Source: Alicyclobacillus sp. (GTDB taxonomy: Bacteria > Bacillota > Bacilli > Alicyclobacillales > Alicyclobacillaceae). Taken from it: a DNA stretch of 64,000 nucleotides. A program made the position numbers and the translations under genes. Below are positions 24,594-34,350 of this stretch, one piece after another. The stretch covers positions 1 to 64,000 of the forward strand of contig JAIMBT010000024.1 of NCBI GenBank assembly GCA_023511295.1, in the 5' to 3' direction. A model generated the notes under the pieces. It was not told the origin of the DNA. It searched no databases and worked only from the letters and a program-made list of their open reading frames with translations. Within the stretch, counting starts at the first letter, position 1, and each line of letters opens with the position of its first letter.

Positions 24594-24952
24594 TCCAGCA
24601 CCTTCTTTCTCCAGGCGTACACAAGGCCGATGACGAGCATGAAGAGGAAGATCAACATTTCGACGAGTGCAAACAGGCCGAGCTTGTGGAAACTCGCCGC
24701 CCAGGGGTAGAGGAACAGCGTCTCCACGTCGAAGACGACGAACAGCAGGGCGAACAGGTAGTACCGCGCGTTGTACCGGACGTGCGCGTCGCCGATTGGA
24801 TCGACACCGCTTTCGTAGGTCGTCTGTTTGGCGGCGGACGGCTTGTTCGGTCGCAGGATGGGGCCAATCACCCAGATGGAAGATACGGGCAAGAAGACCC
24901 CGAGGACGACGAAGATGGCCACCAACAGGTACGGATTCCAGTACTGGAACAT
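24584..24952 (-). CDS. nuoA: NADH-quinone oxidoreductase subunit A
   Basis: NuoA is a three-helix membrane subunit and the first gene of the operon. It contains [21 protein letters not shown], the conserved loop of the family, and the acidic helix [19 protein letters not shown]. Length is 122 aa. The ATG lies about 30 nt after the predicted transcription start of a strong sigma-A promoter. Confidence 0.95.
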   Translation of the reverse strand: MFQYWNPYLLVAIFVVLGVFLPVSSIWVIGPILRPNKPSAAKQTTYESGVDPIGDAHVRYNARYYLFALLFVVFDVETLFLYPWAASFHKLGLFALVEMLIFLFMLVIGLVYAWRKKVLEWN

Positions 24953-24990
24953 CGCGTTCCCCCCACTGTTGACGGAATTAAACCTTCAAT

Positions 24991-25019
24991 AGTATAACAA
25001 ACGGAAAATTGGGTGTAAA
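24991..25019 (-). promoter_or_regulatory. sigma-A promoter of the nuo operon
   Basis: On the minus strand TTTACA, 17 nt, TATACT: each hexamer is 5 of 6 to consensus at optimal spacing, about 40 bp before the nuoA ATG. Confidence 0.85.
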
Positions 25020-25110
25020 ACGGGGGCCCAGAGGGACAAAGAGTGGAAATTTGTTCGTAGGTCATTTCCGAAGGGACACGTGAAAGAGGCCTGCTGCTTC
25101 TCATATTTCC

Positions 25111-25140
25111 TGAAAGCAAATGTATGCGTTCACGATACTG
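25111..25140 (+). promoter_or_regulatory. Candidate sigma-G promoter of the ger operon
   Basis: TGAAAG is followed after 17 nt by GATACTG, resembling the sigma-G elements TGAATA and CATACTA. Germinant receptor operons are transcribed in the forespore by sigma-G in B. subtilis. It lies about 47 bp before the chosen start. Confidence 0.5.
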
Positions 25141-25186
25141 GGAGAGAATACGGACACCCCGCCATGGCTTTCGGGAGGTGCACCTT

Positions 25187-26680
25187 GTGGCCGGAACAAC
25201 AAATCGATGGTCTCCATCTCATCGCAGACGGCAGAGAGTTGAAGAACTTAAACAGAGGTTACTGCCGTGCCCAGACTTGCGTCAACAAACGCTCTGTCGG
25301 GGAAGTCAGGTGACAGAGCTGATGTGGATGGAAGGATTGGTCGACGAGGCACGTCTCCAGTCTGCGGTTGAGGCCTGGACCGAGGAACCTTCTGATATAC
25401 GTCCGGATGCCGCCTCCGCCAGTACACATACGGCTCCGGGAGTCGCTGTTCGGTTGTTGATGGATCTTGCAGAGACCGTCAAGGCCCTGCTTGACGGCAA
25501 TGCCGTGCTGATCTCTGGCGATGAGATGTGGGGCACCGCTTGGAACATCAGCAAGCAAGCTGGTCGCGACGTTGACAAGCCAGAAAATGAACCGACCTTG
25601 CAAGGGCCTCAAGAAGCGTTTGTGGAGAATCTGCAGCAGAATCTGGCGCTCTTACGAAAACGGTGCCGCACCAGTGACTTCAAGGTGGAGACCATTCACG
25701 TCGGCGTTCGCGCACCTGTGCTCGTCGCACTCATCTACATGAACGAAGTCACCCCTTTCTCGTTGGTGAATGAGGTCCGGCAAAGAATCGAGCAGATACA
25801 GGTGGACGCCCCCGTCGATGCAAACGTGATCAGAGAGTTCATTACAGACGCTCCCTTCACACTCTTTCCGATGATTGAACAGACAGAGCGGCCGGAACGG
25901 GTCGTTTCCAGCCTGCTACAGGGACGAATGGGCGTCATGATGGACGGAGCACCGAACTGCATGGTCATGCCCGCGACGTTCACCATGTTCCTGAGCTCTC
26001 CGGAAGATTATTACACACACTTCGCGCTGGCGTTACCCCTCCGGCTGTTGCGCCACGTGATGTTCTGGGCTGCGGTCCTCGTGCCATCGATGTACGTGGC
26101 ATTGCTGACCCACAATCAGGATCTCATTCCCATGCCACTGCTGGTAAGCGTCGCTGCACAACACGCGGGCATCCCGTTTCCGACCAGCATGGAAGCATTG
26201 GGAATGATGGTCGCGTTTGAGGCTCTACGAGAAGCGGGGACGCGCTTGCCCAGGGCTGTCGGACAGTCCGTCAGTATTGTTGGGACACTTGTCATTGGAG
26301 ACGCCGCCGTACGGGCAGGGTTGGTCTCAGCCGGAATGGTGATTGTGGTGGCGTCCACGGGGGTTGCGTCGTTTACACTTCCAGCCCTTGGACTCGTCCA
26401 GGCTGCTCGACTCTTACAGTTTCCCTTCGTCATTGTGGCATCCGTTAGCGGTCTGTACGGAGTCATTCTTCTGGGGGTGGTTTTACTCGGACACATGAGC
26501 TCTTTGGAGAGCTTCGGCGTGCCGTACTTGTCTCCGGTCGCCCCGACTGTTCGAAACGACCTGAAGGATGCGTTGATTCGGGCGCCGTGGTGGGCCATGA
26601 CGCGCCGCCCTCTTCAATTCCATGCAACAGACAGCGTTCGCGCCGACAGGGCTCGGGCGGCGCAGCGGCGAGGTCGGTAG
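25187..26680 (+). CDS. GerA-family spore germination protein, A subunit
   Basis: This is the A subunit of a spore inner-membrane germinant receptor. The hydrophilic N-terminal domain (about 240 residues) contains QRLLPCPDLRQQTL, EGLVDEARLQ and the family segment GPQEAFVENLQQNLALLRKR. Next come AVLISGDE in the earlier part and FVENLQQN further along, then a membrane domain of 5-6 helices with IPFPTSMEALGMMVAFEALREAG and QSVSIVGTLVIGDAAV. The start at GTG 25187 has GGGAGG 8 nt upstream. An ATG 63 bp earlier has no ribosome site. Length is 497 aa. It is the first gene of an A-C-D-B operon. The ligand cannot be predicted. Confidence 0.9.
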   Translation: MAGTTNRWSPSHRRRQRVEELKQRLLPCPDLRQQTLCRGSQVTELMWMEGLVDEARLQSAVEAWTEEPSDIRPDAASASTHTAPGVAVRLLMDLAETVKALLDGNAVLISGDEMWGTAWNISKQAGRDVDKPENEPTLQGPQEAFVENLQQNLALLRKRCRTSDFKVETIHVGVRAPVLVALIYMNEVTPFSLVNEVRQRIEQIQVDAPVDANVIREFITDAPFTLFPMIEQTERPERVVSSLLQGRMGVMMDGAPNCMVMPATFTMFLSSPEDYYTHFALALPLRLLRHVMFWAAVLVPSMYVALLTHNQDLIPMPLLVSVAAQHAGIPFPTSMEALGMMVAFEALREAGTRLPRAVGQSVSIVGTLVIGDAAVRAGLVSAGMVIVVASTGVASFTLPALGLVQAARLLQFPFVIVASVSGLYGVILLGVVLLGHMSSLESFGVPYLSPVAPTVRNDLKDALIRAPWWAMTRRPLQFHATDSVRADRARAAQRRGR

Positions 26681-26686
26681 CAGCAG

Positions 26687-27949
26687 ATGGAGGGCAGGTT
26701 TCGGCGCTGGTGTTGCCTGGTGGTGGGCATCCTCGCATTATGGCCCATATCGGGATGTGCAGATTACGCAGAGGTCGACGACCTCTTGGTCGTCTCAGGA
26801 ATGTCAATTGATTTCGACCACAATTCATCCTATGTGGTAACTTGCGACATTGTAAATCCTGAACAGGGGACGTCGCAGGAGTCTCGTGGCACCGGTAACC
26901 GCGTCGAGGACATCATTGTATCGGGGCAGGGGCCGACCATGGAATCAGCCATTGATCAAATACAACGGCAGCTCCCACATCGGCTGTATTTCGCACACAA
27001 CGTTCTAGTGGTCTTCCGGGATACTGCGTTACGGGACCGTTTTCCAGAAATGATGGACTATCTGGAACGAAACCTTTCCATGCGGCGCAGTCAATGGTGG
27101 GCTGTTACCACAGCATCGGCGACAAACATCTGGAAAGGCAGCAGTGAGGCCCAACAGGCTAAGGCTGTTCGCATCCGCGAAATATTGGAGCGCTCAGCCG
27201 CACACGCATCCGTTTTCCGAAGTGACCAACTGGAAGTCGCAAAGTCCCTCGCCATGGCCAGTGAAACCGGACACGTCGCGTGGATTGAGCCGTCCTTCGC
27301 TGCGGCCTGCGTCGTCAAGGGCATCGCTGGGGTGAGTCTGGGTGGGCGTGTCGCTCGTTTCAACACGGAGGAGGACCCTTCGATGCTGTGGTGGGCACGC
27401 AGCACCCATGACATTCTGCAAGACCTTCGCATAGACGATGCGCATACGACAACTTCAAGCGCCAGTCCGACCGCGCGACGGGGTGTAGGGAGTGCTACGT
27501 CGGAGGTGCGCCGCACGGCAGCAATCCGATGGTCACAAACGGAATGCCTGATCAAATGGGCAGGCACCGCCGACCACCCAGTCTTTCGCGTCGATTGGTA
27601 CGGAGTGGGAACGATTGAACGATGGGTGCCGGGGACACCCCTCAACGCACAGGCGCTGCGTTTGGTGGAAACCAGCGCTCAGCGTGAGCTGCCAAGGCAG
27701 ATGTTGAGAGGGTGGAGGGAATCGGTTCGTAAGGATATGGACGTGTTAGGGTTGGAAAACGTCGCCTACCAATCCAATCCGCGGGCGTATCGAGTTTTAC
27801 ACCGGCAACCCGATTGGTGGCACCGGGCGGAGATTCAGATTCACGTTCACCCACGTATCCTCCGAACAGGGCTGTCTGCAACATCACCGACGGACGTGTA
27901 CAGCGCACCGCAGGGACAAGCAGAACCGCAGGGGGGTCATGCCAGTTGA
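26687..27949 (+). CDS. GerC-family germination lipoprotein, C subunit
   Basis: This is the lipoprotein subunit of a germinant receptor, attached to the outer face of the spore inner membrane. A signal peptide ends in the lipobox PISGC (Cys near residue 24), followed by ADYAEVDDLLVVSGMSID, the usual family start. Then come RLYFAHNVLVVF and the C-terminal domain with DMDVLGLENVAYQSNPRAY. Its 420 aa is somewhat longer than usual, with a Thr/Ser-rich insertion near residues 260-280 and a polar tail. It starts 6 bp after the A gene. Its stop overlaps the TTG of the next small gene. Confidence 0.88.
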   Translation: MEGRFRRWCCLVVGILALWPISGCADYAEVDDLLVVSGMSIDFDHNSSYVVTCDIVNPEQGTSQESRGTGNRVEDIIVSGQGPTMESAIDQIQRQLPHRLYFAHNVLVVFRDTALRDRFPEMMDYLERNLSMRRSQWWAVTTASATNIWKGSSEAQQAKAVRIREILERSAAHASVFRSDQLEVAKSLAMASETGHVAWIEPSFAAACVVKGIAGVSLGGRVARFNTEEDPSMLWWARSTHDILQDLRIDDAHTTTSSASPTARRGVGSATSEVRRTAAIRWSQTECLIKWAGTADHPVFRVDWYGVGTIERWVPGTPLNAQALRLVETSAQRELPRQMLRGWRESVRKDMDVLGLENVAYQSNPRAYRVLHRQPDWWHRAEIQIHVHPRILRTGLSATSPTDVYSAPQGQAEPQGGHAS

Positions 27950-28188
27950 TTTGGGTGGCGATTGCAGGTGTAACAATCAGCGGGGCCTTCGACTTGTGGC
28001 GAACGATGCGGTCCGGTGGCCGATACAGCACGCGCTTCGTCGTATGCTGGCTGACATTGGCCCTTGGCGCCGTGTTTTCGTCCGGTGCCGTCGCACACCA
28101 TTGGTGGCCAGCGCTACATCCCTTGTATTGGTTAGATGCCCTGTTTGGTACGAGCACAATGTGGATGTATGGAGGTGAAGCGCCGTGA
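27946..28188 (+). CDS. Small two-helix membrane protein, candidate germinant receptor D subunit
   Basis: This 80-aa protein is predicted from the TTG at 27946, which overlaps the C-subunit stop (TTGA) and has AGGGGGG 9 nt upstream. It has two hydrophobic segments (LIWVAIAGVTISGAFDLW and FVVCWLTLALGAVFSSGAVA) and a Trp/Tyr-rich C terminus (WLDALFGTSTMWMYGG). Its TGA overlaps the GTG of the B subunit (GTGA). Small two-helix D subunits are known from some ger operons of Bacilli and Clostridia. Assignment rests on size, topology and position, not on sequence identity. Confidence 0.72.
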   Translation: MIWVAIAGVTISGAFDLWRTMRSGGRYSTRFVVCWLTLALGAVFSSGAVAHHWWPALHPLYWLDALFGTSTMWMYGGEAP

Positions 28189-29267
28189 GGCCAATCACGC
28201 GGTATCAAGTGATGCTCATTCTGACGTGGACGGTTCTAGGAACGGGCATTCTCACGATGCCATCCACCATGGCTCGGTTCGCACCCCAAGACATGTGGAT
28301 GTCCTGCGCTGGTTTGCTGGTAGGCGGCGCCATTTCCTCCGGCGTCGCGTGGCTGCATGTACGGATGTTCCCGAACCACTCTCTCACCGACGCCCTCAAG
28401 CTGGCACTTGGTCCTTGGGCCGGCACGCTGGCCGCCGCATGGGTGGTGGTGTGTCTCGTTATCGCTACAGCGACCATTGGAAGAGAGTTCAGTGCATTCA
28501 CGACGACAGTTGCTCTGCCGAACACGGCGGAATTCGTGGCCGCGGCACTTGCCACAGGAACGGCGGCCTACCTGGCACACCTCGGGCTTCATATACTGGG
28601 GCGAGTCAATGAATTCCTGGTTCCCATCTTCTGCATTGCCTTCCCTGTGCTGTTCTTTTTGTCATTAGGTCTGTTTGACTGGTCTCCCTTCAAACCCGTT
28701 CTAGCCAGCGGATGGGTACCTGTTTGGCGGTCTAGCATCGTGCCGCTCTTCGTGTATGGACTGGAGTTCACGCTTGCCTTACAGTGGGTCCCGTCTCTTG
28801 AACAGCCGCGCAAACTTCCTATCGACATTCTGATAGCGGCTCTCGCGTCTACATTCCTTTTGGCAGGCATCGTGTTTGTGTCCATCGGGGCGTTGGGTGG
28901 AGCCCTGTCCTATCTCAATTATCCGGCCTTGGAAGTGGCGCGGGCTATTCGGCTAGGGAAGTTTATAGAACGCCTGGACACGTTGTATGGAATGGGCGTG
29001 GTTACCATCTTGGTCATCAAGTTAGCTAGTTTTGAGACGGCACTGACGGAAGGATTTCGCTCGCTCTGCAACACTGGTGAAGCCCGCCGGTATGTTTGGC
29101 CCAGCGCATGTTTTGTGTGGTCTCTCAGCTACTTCCTATTCCGGGACAATGCTGAGGTCGCTGAAGTAACGTTGTACACGCTCCCCACCTACTTCGCTTT
29201 TACCTTCGTGTTGCTGCCCCTCAGTGCGTACCTGGCCATGAAACTTCGGTTTCCGAAGACGTCGTAG
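28185..29267 (+). CDS. GerB-family spore germination permease, B subunit
   Basis: This is the B subunit of the germinant receptor, a ten-helix membrane protein of the APC-related endospore germination permease family, thought to form the germinant site. The 360-aa product begins ITRYQVMLILTWTVLGTGILTMP, typical for the family, and contains GRVNEFLVPIF and SFETALTEGF. The GTG start overlaps the preceding small gene by 4 bp and has GGAGGTG 7 nt upstream. No A/C/B copy is found elsewhere in the window. Confidence 0.9.
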   Translation: MRPITRYQVMLILTWTVLGTGILTMPSTMARFAPQDMWMSCAGLLVGGAISSGVAWLHVRMFPNHSLTDALKLALGPWAGTLAAAWVVVCLVIATATIGREFSAFTTTVALPNTAEFVAAALATGTAAYLAHLGLHILGRVNEFLVPIFCIAFPVLFFLSLGLFDWSPFKPVLASGWVPVWRSSIVPLFVYGLEFTLALQWVPSLEQPRKLPIDILIAALASTFLLAGIVFVSIGALGGALSYLNYPALEVARAIRLGKFIERLDTLYGMGVVTILVIKLASFETALTEGFRSLCNTGEARRYVWPSACFVWSLSYFLFRDNAEVAEVTLYTLPTYFAFTFVLLPLSAYLAMKLRFPKTS

Positions 29268-29296
29268 TCCACGGGCGAGCACGCAGCGAATCTCGA

Positions 29297-29326
29297 TGAA
29301 TATCCTGGCCTGATGTGGGGAAATCG
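29297..29326 (+). promoter_or_regulatory. Weak candidate promoter of hsp20
   Basis: GAATA followed after 14 nt by GGGGAAATC resembles a sigma-F-type promoter (GGNNANANT, one mismatch), about 35 bp before hsp20. It is weakly supported, and no CIRCE element is visible. Confidence 0.25.
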
Positions 29327-29358
29327 TTTAAGCAGAATCGAATGGAGGTGTATCTCGC

Positions 29359-29793
29359 ATGCCGCTGGTCCCGTATGATCCGTTTCAGATGATGCGCCGC
29401 GAGTTCGGCAGCCTACCGCGCCTGTTCGATGACGAGTGGTTTGAGACGCCGTGGCATCGCATGCCGCACGTCCGTGTGGATGTGCGAGAGACGGCTTCGG
29501 AGGTCGTCGTCTCCGCGGAGATCCCCGGCCTCGCGAAGAAAGACGACGTCCAAATCACCGTCCACGACAACCACCTACACCTGACCGGCAAAGTGGAAAG
29601 ATCCGCCGAGCAGGCGGGCGAAAACGTCCACCGCACCGAGCGGTTCTACGGCCAGTTCTCGCGGACCGTTCCGCTGCCTGCGGACGTCGACGACTCGTCC
29701 GCAAAAGCCACCTACCACAACGGGGTGCTCGAGGTCCGGCTGCAGAAGACGGAGCGCCGGAGCGGCCACCGGATTGACGTGGAGTTCCACTGA
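29359..29793 (+). CDS. Hsp20/alpha-crystallin small heat-shock protein
   Basis: This is an ATP-independent holdase chaperone of 144 aa. The alpha-crystallin domain spans about residues 36-130 (VRVDVRETASEVVVSAEIPGL through the family motif TYHNGVLEVRLQK), preceded by a short Arg/Phe-rich N-terminal arm. The usual C-terminal IxI motif is not obvious: the end reads HRIDVEFH, with IDV as the nearest match. GGAGGTG precedes the ATG. It sits alone between the ger operon and an MMPL transporter. Confidence 0.93.
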   Translation: MPLVPYDPFQMMRREFGSLPRLFDDEWFETPWHRMPHVRVDVRETASEVVVSAEIPGLAKKDDVQITVHDNHLHLTGKVERSAEQAGENVHRTERFYGQFSRTVPLPADVDDSSAKATYHNGVLEVRLQKTERRSGHRIDVEFH

Positions 29794-29825
29794 GGAGCGG
29801 ATGTGAGAACTGGAGGAGGGAATCC

Positions 29826-29853
29826 GTAGGCGGGCGTTCGGCGTCCCGCCTAC
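29826..29853 (+). terminator. Hairpin after hsp20
   Basis: The perfect 9-bp arms GTAGGCGGG / CCCGCCTAC lie 33 bp after the hsp20 stop. There is no T run, so it is a weak or Rho-assisted terminator at best. Confidence 0.45.
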
Positions 29854-29869
29854 AGGTCGTCTCCAAATT

Positions 29870-29906
29870 TCATCTGGACTATATTAACCATCTGGTATAT
29901 ATAATT
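29870..29906 (+). promoter_or_regulatory. A+T-rich promoter/operator region of the MMPL gene
   Basis: An unusually A+T-rich stretch has a perfect TATAAT at 29900-29905. CATCTGG occurs twice, 19 bp apart, and an imperfect dyad (ATATTAACC ATCT GGTATATAT) covers the -10. The -35 is poor. It could be the binding site of a repressor encoded elsewhere. Confidence 0.45.
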
Positions 29907-29987
29907 CTTTGTACGATCCGTCGCCGACTCGAAACCAACCGTCTGCGGCATGAACCGCACCGGACACAGAGAGGAAGGAAACCAGTG

Positions 29988-32219
29988 ATGAAACGGTCGT
30001 TCTTTGCAGCGTGGGGCCGCATCGTGGCGGGGCCGAAGACGCGCTGGGTGACACTCGCCCTGTGGGTGGTCGTCGCCGCCGTCCTGTCCGCACTCGCGCC
30101 GTCGGTCAACAAAGAAGAGAACAACGCGGCGGCCAACCTCCCATCCTCCAGCCCGTCGGTGGTCGCAACCCGGCACCTGAATCAGGCGTTCCCGGACGCG
30201 AACGCAACGTCCGCGTTGCTGGTGTGGTACGACCAATCGGGTCTCTCAGCGACCGACTTGAGCGACATCCAGCACGCGGCGAAGGTGCTCGATGAACATC
30301 CCGTGGCGGGTCAACGCTCTATCCCGCCGGTCTACAACCTCCCGCCCGCCGCCTTGAAAGGGTTTGAGTCGAAGGACGGCACGACGTTTGTGCTGCCGGT
30401 CAGCTTCCAGAGTGGCGTATCGGCCGATACACTGCAGGGCTCGCTCGCGACGTTGGAACAGCGCGTCAGCTCCGCCATCGGCCAAGATCCGTTTCAAGGC
30501 ACGTCGGTCACGGCGCCCGGCCTGCACGCGCGCGTGACGGGTCCGGCCGGCATCATGGCGGACGCTCAGGGGCTGTTCAAGCACGCCGACTTCGCGCTGC
30601 TTGGGGCGACGACCTTACTCGTCCTCGTCCTTCTGATTCTCATCTACCGCTCGCCCATCCTCGCATTTCTCCCACTGGTCGCAGTTGGGTTCGCGTACGG
30701 GGTCATCAGCCCCGTGTTGGGCCTGCTCGCGAAAGCGGGCGTCATCACCGTCGACGCGCAGGCGGTGTCCATCATGACGGTGTTGCTGTTCGGCGCCGGT
30801 ACGGACTACTGCCTGTTTCTCGTCGCACGGTACCGAGAGCGGCTGTACGCGGTGGAAAATCACCTCACGGCGCTGCGTGACGCGGTGAGCGGCGCAGCGG
30901 GCGCGGTCGCGATGAGCGGCTTGACGGTGGTCCTGTCGCTCATCACCCTGCTGGTGGCGAAGGTGGGGTCGGAACACCGCTTCGCCGTACCCTTCAGTGT
31001 TGCGATTCTGGTCATGGCCCTGGCGGGTGTCACCCTGGTGCCGGCGCTCCTCGCCATCCTCGGGCGCGCTTCGTTCTTCCCGTTCGTCCCACGTACGAAG
31101 GACATGCGGAGGGCCCGCGAAGCGCAGCGGGGAAGCGAGCGCAGCCGTCGCGGCAGCGACGGGCAACCAGGACGGTTCAGCCGCGCCATCGGTCAGGCCG
31201 TGTCTCGACGACCGTGGGCGGTATTGAGCGTCAGCGTCGTCGTCCTCGCCATTCTCGCAGTTTTCGCGGCGCAAATCCGCACCACGTACAGCCTCCTCGG
31301 CGCCCTCCCAGCGGACACACCCTCTCGGCAGGGGTATGAGCTGCTCGCAGAGCATTTTCCGAAGGGGGCGTTGGCACCGGTTGAAGTCGTGGTGGACCAG
31401 GGAGATGCGGCGGCCGTGCAGACGCGAGTGGCGCAACTACCGGAGGTGGCATCCGCAGCGGCACCGGTGCATAGCCAGGACGTGCCCGGTGTCTCGCAGA
31501 TACAGGTGACGCTGAAGGCGGACCCGTACTCGAACGAGGCGCTCTCCGCCATCGCGCCCATCCGTCAGGCGGCGGAACAGGCGCTCGCTCAGAGCGGTGT
31601 GCAGAGCCCCGGCCAGCACGTCTGGATTGCCGGAGAAACGGCGACCCAACTGGATACGCAGCAGCTCACAGCGCGGGATACGCGTGCGGTGATCCCGCTC
31701 GTCATCGCCATCATCGCGGTCTTGTTGCTCGTCTACCTTCGCTCGGTCGTCGCGATGGTGTACCTGATTGCCACCGTGCTGTTGTCGTACTTCTCCGCAC
31801 TCGGCACCGGCTGGCTGGTGCTGCACGACCTGATGGGCTTCACCGAAATTCAAGGGGCTATCCCACTCTACGCCTTCGTGTTCCTCGTCGCACTCGGTGA
31901 GGATTACAACATCTTCATGGTCTCGCGCATCTGGCAGGCGCGCCGACACATGGGACTCCGCGACGCGGTCCGTGAGGGCGTGACCCGCACGAGCGGCGTC
32001 ATCACGTCCGCGGGCCTGATTCTCGCGGGAACCTTCGCTGTACTGACCAGCCTGCCGATTCAGGTCCTCGTTCAGTTCGGCGTCATCACCGCCATCGGCG
32101 TGCTGCTCGACACGTTCGTGGTCCGCCCGTTCGTCGTCCCCGCCATCACGGTTCTGCTCGGGCGTGCCGCGTTCTGGCCAGGCAAGGTCCCGGAGGCCGT
32201 GCCGACGGCCGCGGAGTAG
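29988..32219 (+). CDS. MMPL-family (RND superfamily) membrane transporter
   Basis: This is a large proton-driven exporter of lipids or hydrophobic compounds, of the YdfJ/YdgH type in Firmicutes. The 743-aa protein has two repeats, each with one helix, a periplasmic-type domain of about 150 residues and a five-helix bundle. The proton-relay motif GAGTDYCLFLVARYRE lies in repeat one (near 260), and GEDYNIFMVSRI in repeat two (near 640). A basic linker rich in Arg (near 365-390) joins the repeats. The ATG at 29988 has AGGAAGG upstream, and a GTG just before it is possible. It is monocistronic, facing the atp operon. The substrate is unknown. Confidence 0.88.
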   Translation: MKRSFFAAWGRIVAGPKTRWVTLALWVVVAAVLSALAPSVNKEENNAAANLPSSSPSVVATRHLNQAFPDANATSALLVWYDQSGLSATDLSDIQHAAKVLDEHPVAGQRSIPPVYNLPPAALKGFESKDGTTFVLPVSFQSGVSADTLQGSLATLEQRVSSAIGQDPFQGTSVTAPGLHARVTGPAGIMADAQGLFKHADFALLGATTLLVLVLLILIYRSPILAFLPLVAVGFAYGVISPVLGLLAKAGVITVDAQAVSIMTVLLFGAGTDYCLFLVARYRERLYAVENHLTALRDAVSGAAGAVAMSGLTVVLSLITLLVAKVGSEHRFAVPFSVAILVMALAGVTLVPALLAILGRASFFPFVPRTKDMRRAREAQRGSERSRRGSDGQPGRFSRAIGQAVSRRPWAVLSVSVVVLAILAVFAAQIRTTYSLLGALPADTPSRQGYELLAEHFPKGALAPVEVVVDQGDAAAVQTRVAQLPEVASAAAPVHSQDVPGVSQIQVTLKADPYSNEALSAIAPIRQAAEQALAQSGVQSPGQHVWIAGETATQLDTQQLTARDTRAVIPLVIAIIAVLLLVYLRSVVAMVYLIATVLLSYFSALGTGWLVLHDLMGFTEIQGAIPLYAFVFLVALGEDYNIFMVSRIWQARRHMGLRDAVREGVTRTSGVITSAGLILAGTFAVLTSLPIQVLVQFGVITAIGVLLDTFVVRPFVVPAITVLLGRAAFWPGKVPEAVPTAAE

Positions 32220-32231
32220 AACACGTCGTCC

Positions 32232-32268
32232 GAAAAAAGCCTGGGCATCGCGCACGCGCTGCCCAGGC
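32232..32268 (-). terminator. Distal of two tandem terminators of the atp operon
   Basis: On the minus strand the stem GCCTGGGCA / TGCCCAGGC is followed by TTTTTT. It also lies just after the convergent MMPL gene and may act weakly in that direction (GTCTTTC). Confidence 0.9.
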
Positions 32269-32303
32269 TGTGCGTCTTTCGGGTGACTCTGTGCAGTCGT
32301 CCG

Positions 32304-32340
32304 AAAAAACGGCTGGGCACCGCTCACGCGATACCCAGCC
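32304..32340 (-). terminator. Proximal terminator of the atp operon
   Basis: On the minus strand the stem GGCTGGG / CCCAGCC is followed by GTTTTTTC, 50 bp after the atpC stop. Stem, loop and flanking CGTCCGAAAAAA resemble the neighbouring terminator, suggesting a local duplication. Confidence 0.9.
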
Positions 32341-32389
32341 TGTACGGTTCGATTCGGCTATCCGAAACAGGGCCGACCGCCCATTCCCG

Positions 32390-32824
32390 TTACGACGGAC
32401 GGTGCAGCACGTTCCCCGCATTTCGCGTCCGTTCCACAACTTCGAGCCGCGCCAACGCCCGGCGCAGAGCCGCTTCCGCCCGGTCCACATCGGTCCCCGA
32501 GTCGTGCTGGTTCAAGCGCTGCTCGGCGCGCTGGCGCGCCGCCTCTGCCCGCTCGACGTCGATGTCTTCCGGCAGCTCCGCGACGTTCGCCAGCACCGTC
32601 ACCCGCTCCGGCAAGACCTCCAGGAAACCTGCGCCGACGTGGATGTATCCTTCGCCACCCGCGACCTTCACCCGGACGATGCACGGCTTGACCGTTCCTG
32701 CGAGCGGCGCGTGCTTCGGCAGGATGCCGAGCTCGCCGCCCCCCGTCTTGATGGACACCATGTTGACCTCGCCCGAATAGACAATCCGCTCCGGGGTCAC
32801 CACTTCCAACAGCGTCGTGCTCAA
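32390..32824 (-). CDS. atpC: ATP synthase F1 epsilon subunit
   Basis: AtpC is the central-stalk regulatory subunit of F1. The N-terminal beta-barrel (VVTPERIVYSGEVNMVSIKT, GELGILPKHAPLAG) is followed by a two-helix C-terminal domain rich in Arg/Ala (residues 88-130). At 144 aa it is slightly longer than usual because of the tail. It is the last gene of the operon. Confidence 0.95.
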   Translation of the reverse strand: MSTTLLEVVTPERIVYSGEVNMVSIKTGGGELGILPKHAPLAGTVKPCIVRVKVAGGEGYIHVGAGFLEVLPERVTVLANVAELPEDIDVERAEAARQRAEQRLNQHDSGTDVDRAEAALRRALARLEVVERTRNAGNVLHRPS

Positions 32825-32883
32825 GACGTTCTCACCTCCCTGACAGAGGGGGTCCCAATCGGCCCCCCTGTGCCGTCCAATCG

Positions 32884-34314
<1,431 letters not shown>

Positions 34315-34350
34315 TCATTCCTGCGAAAGGTCCCCGATACGTCGGGCAAC

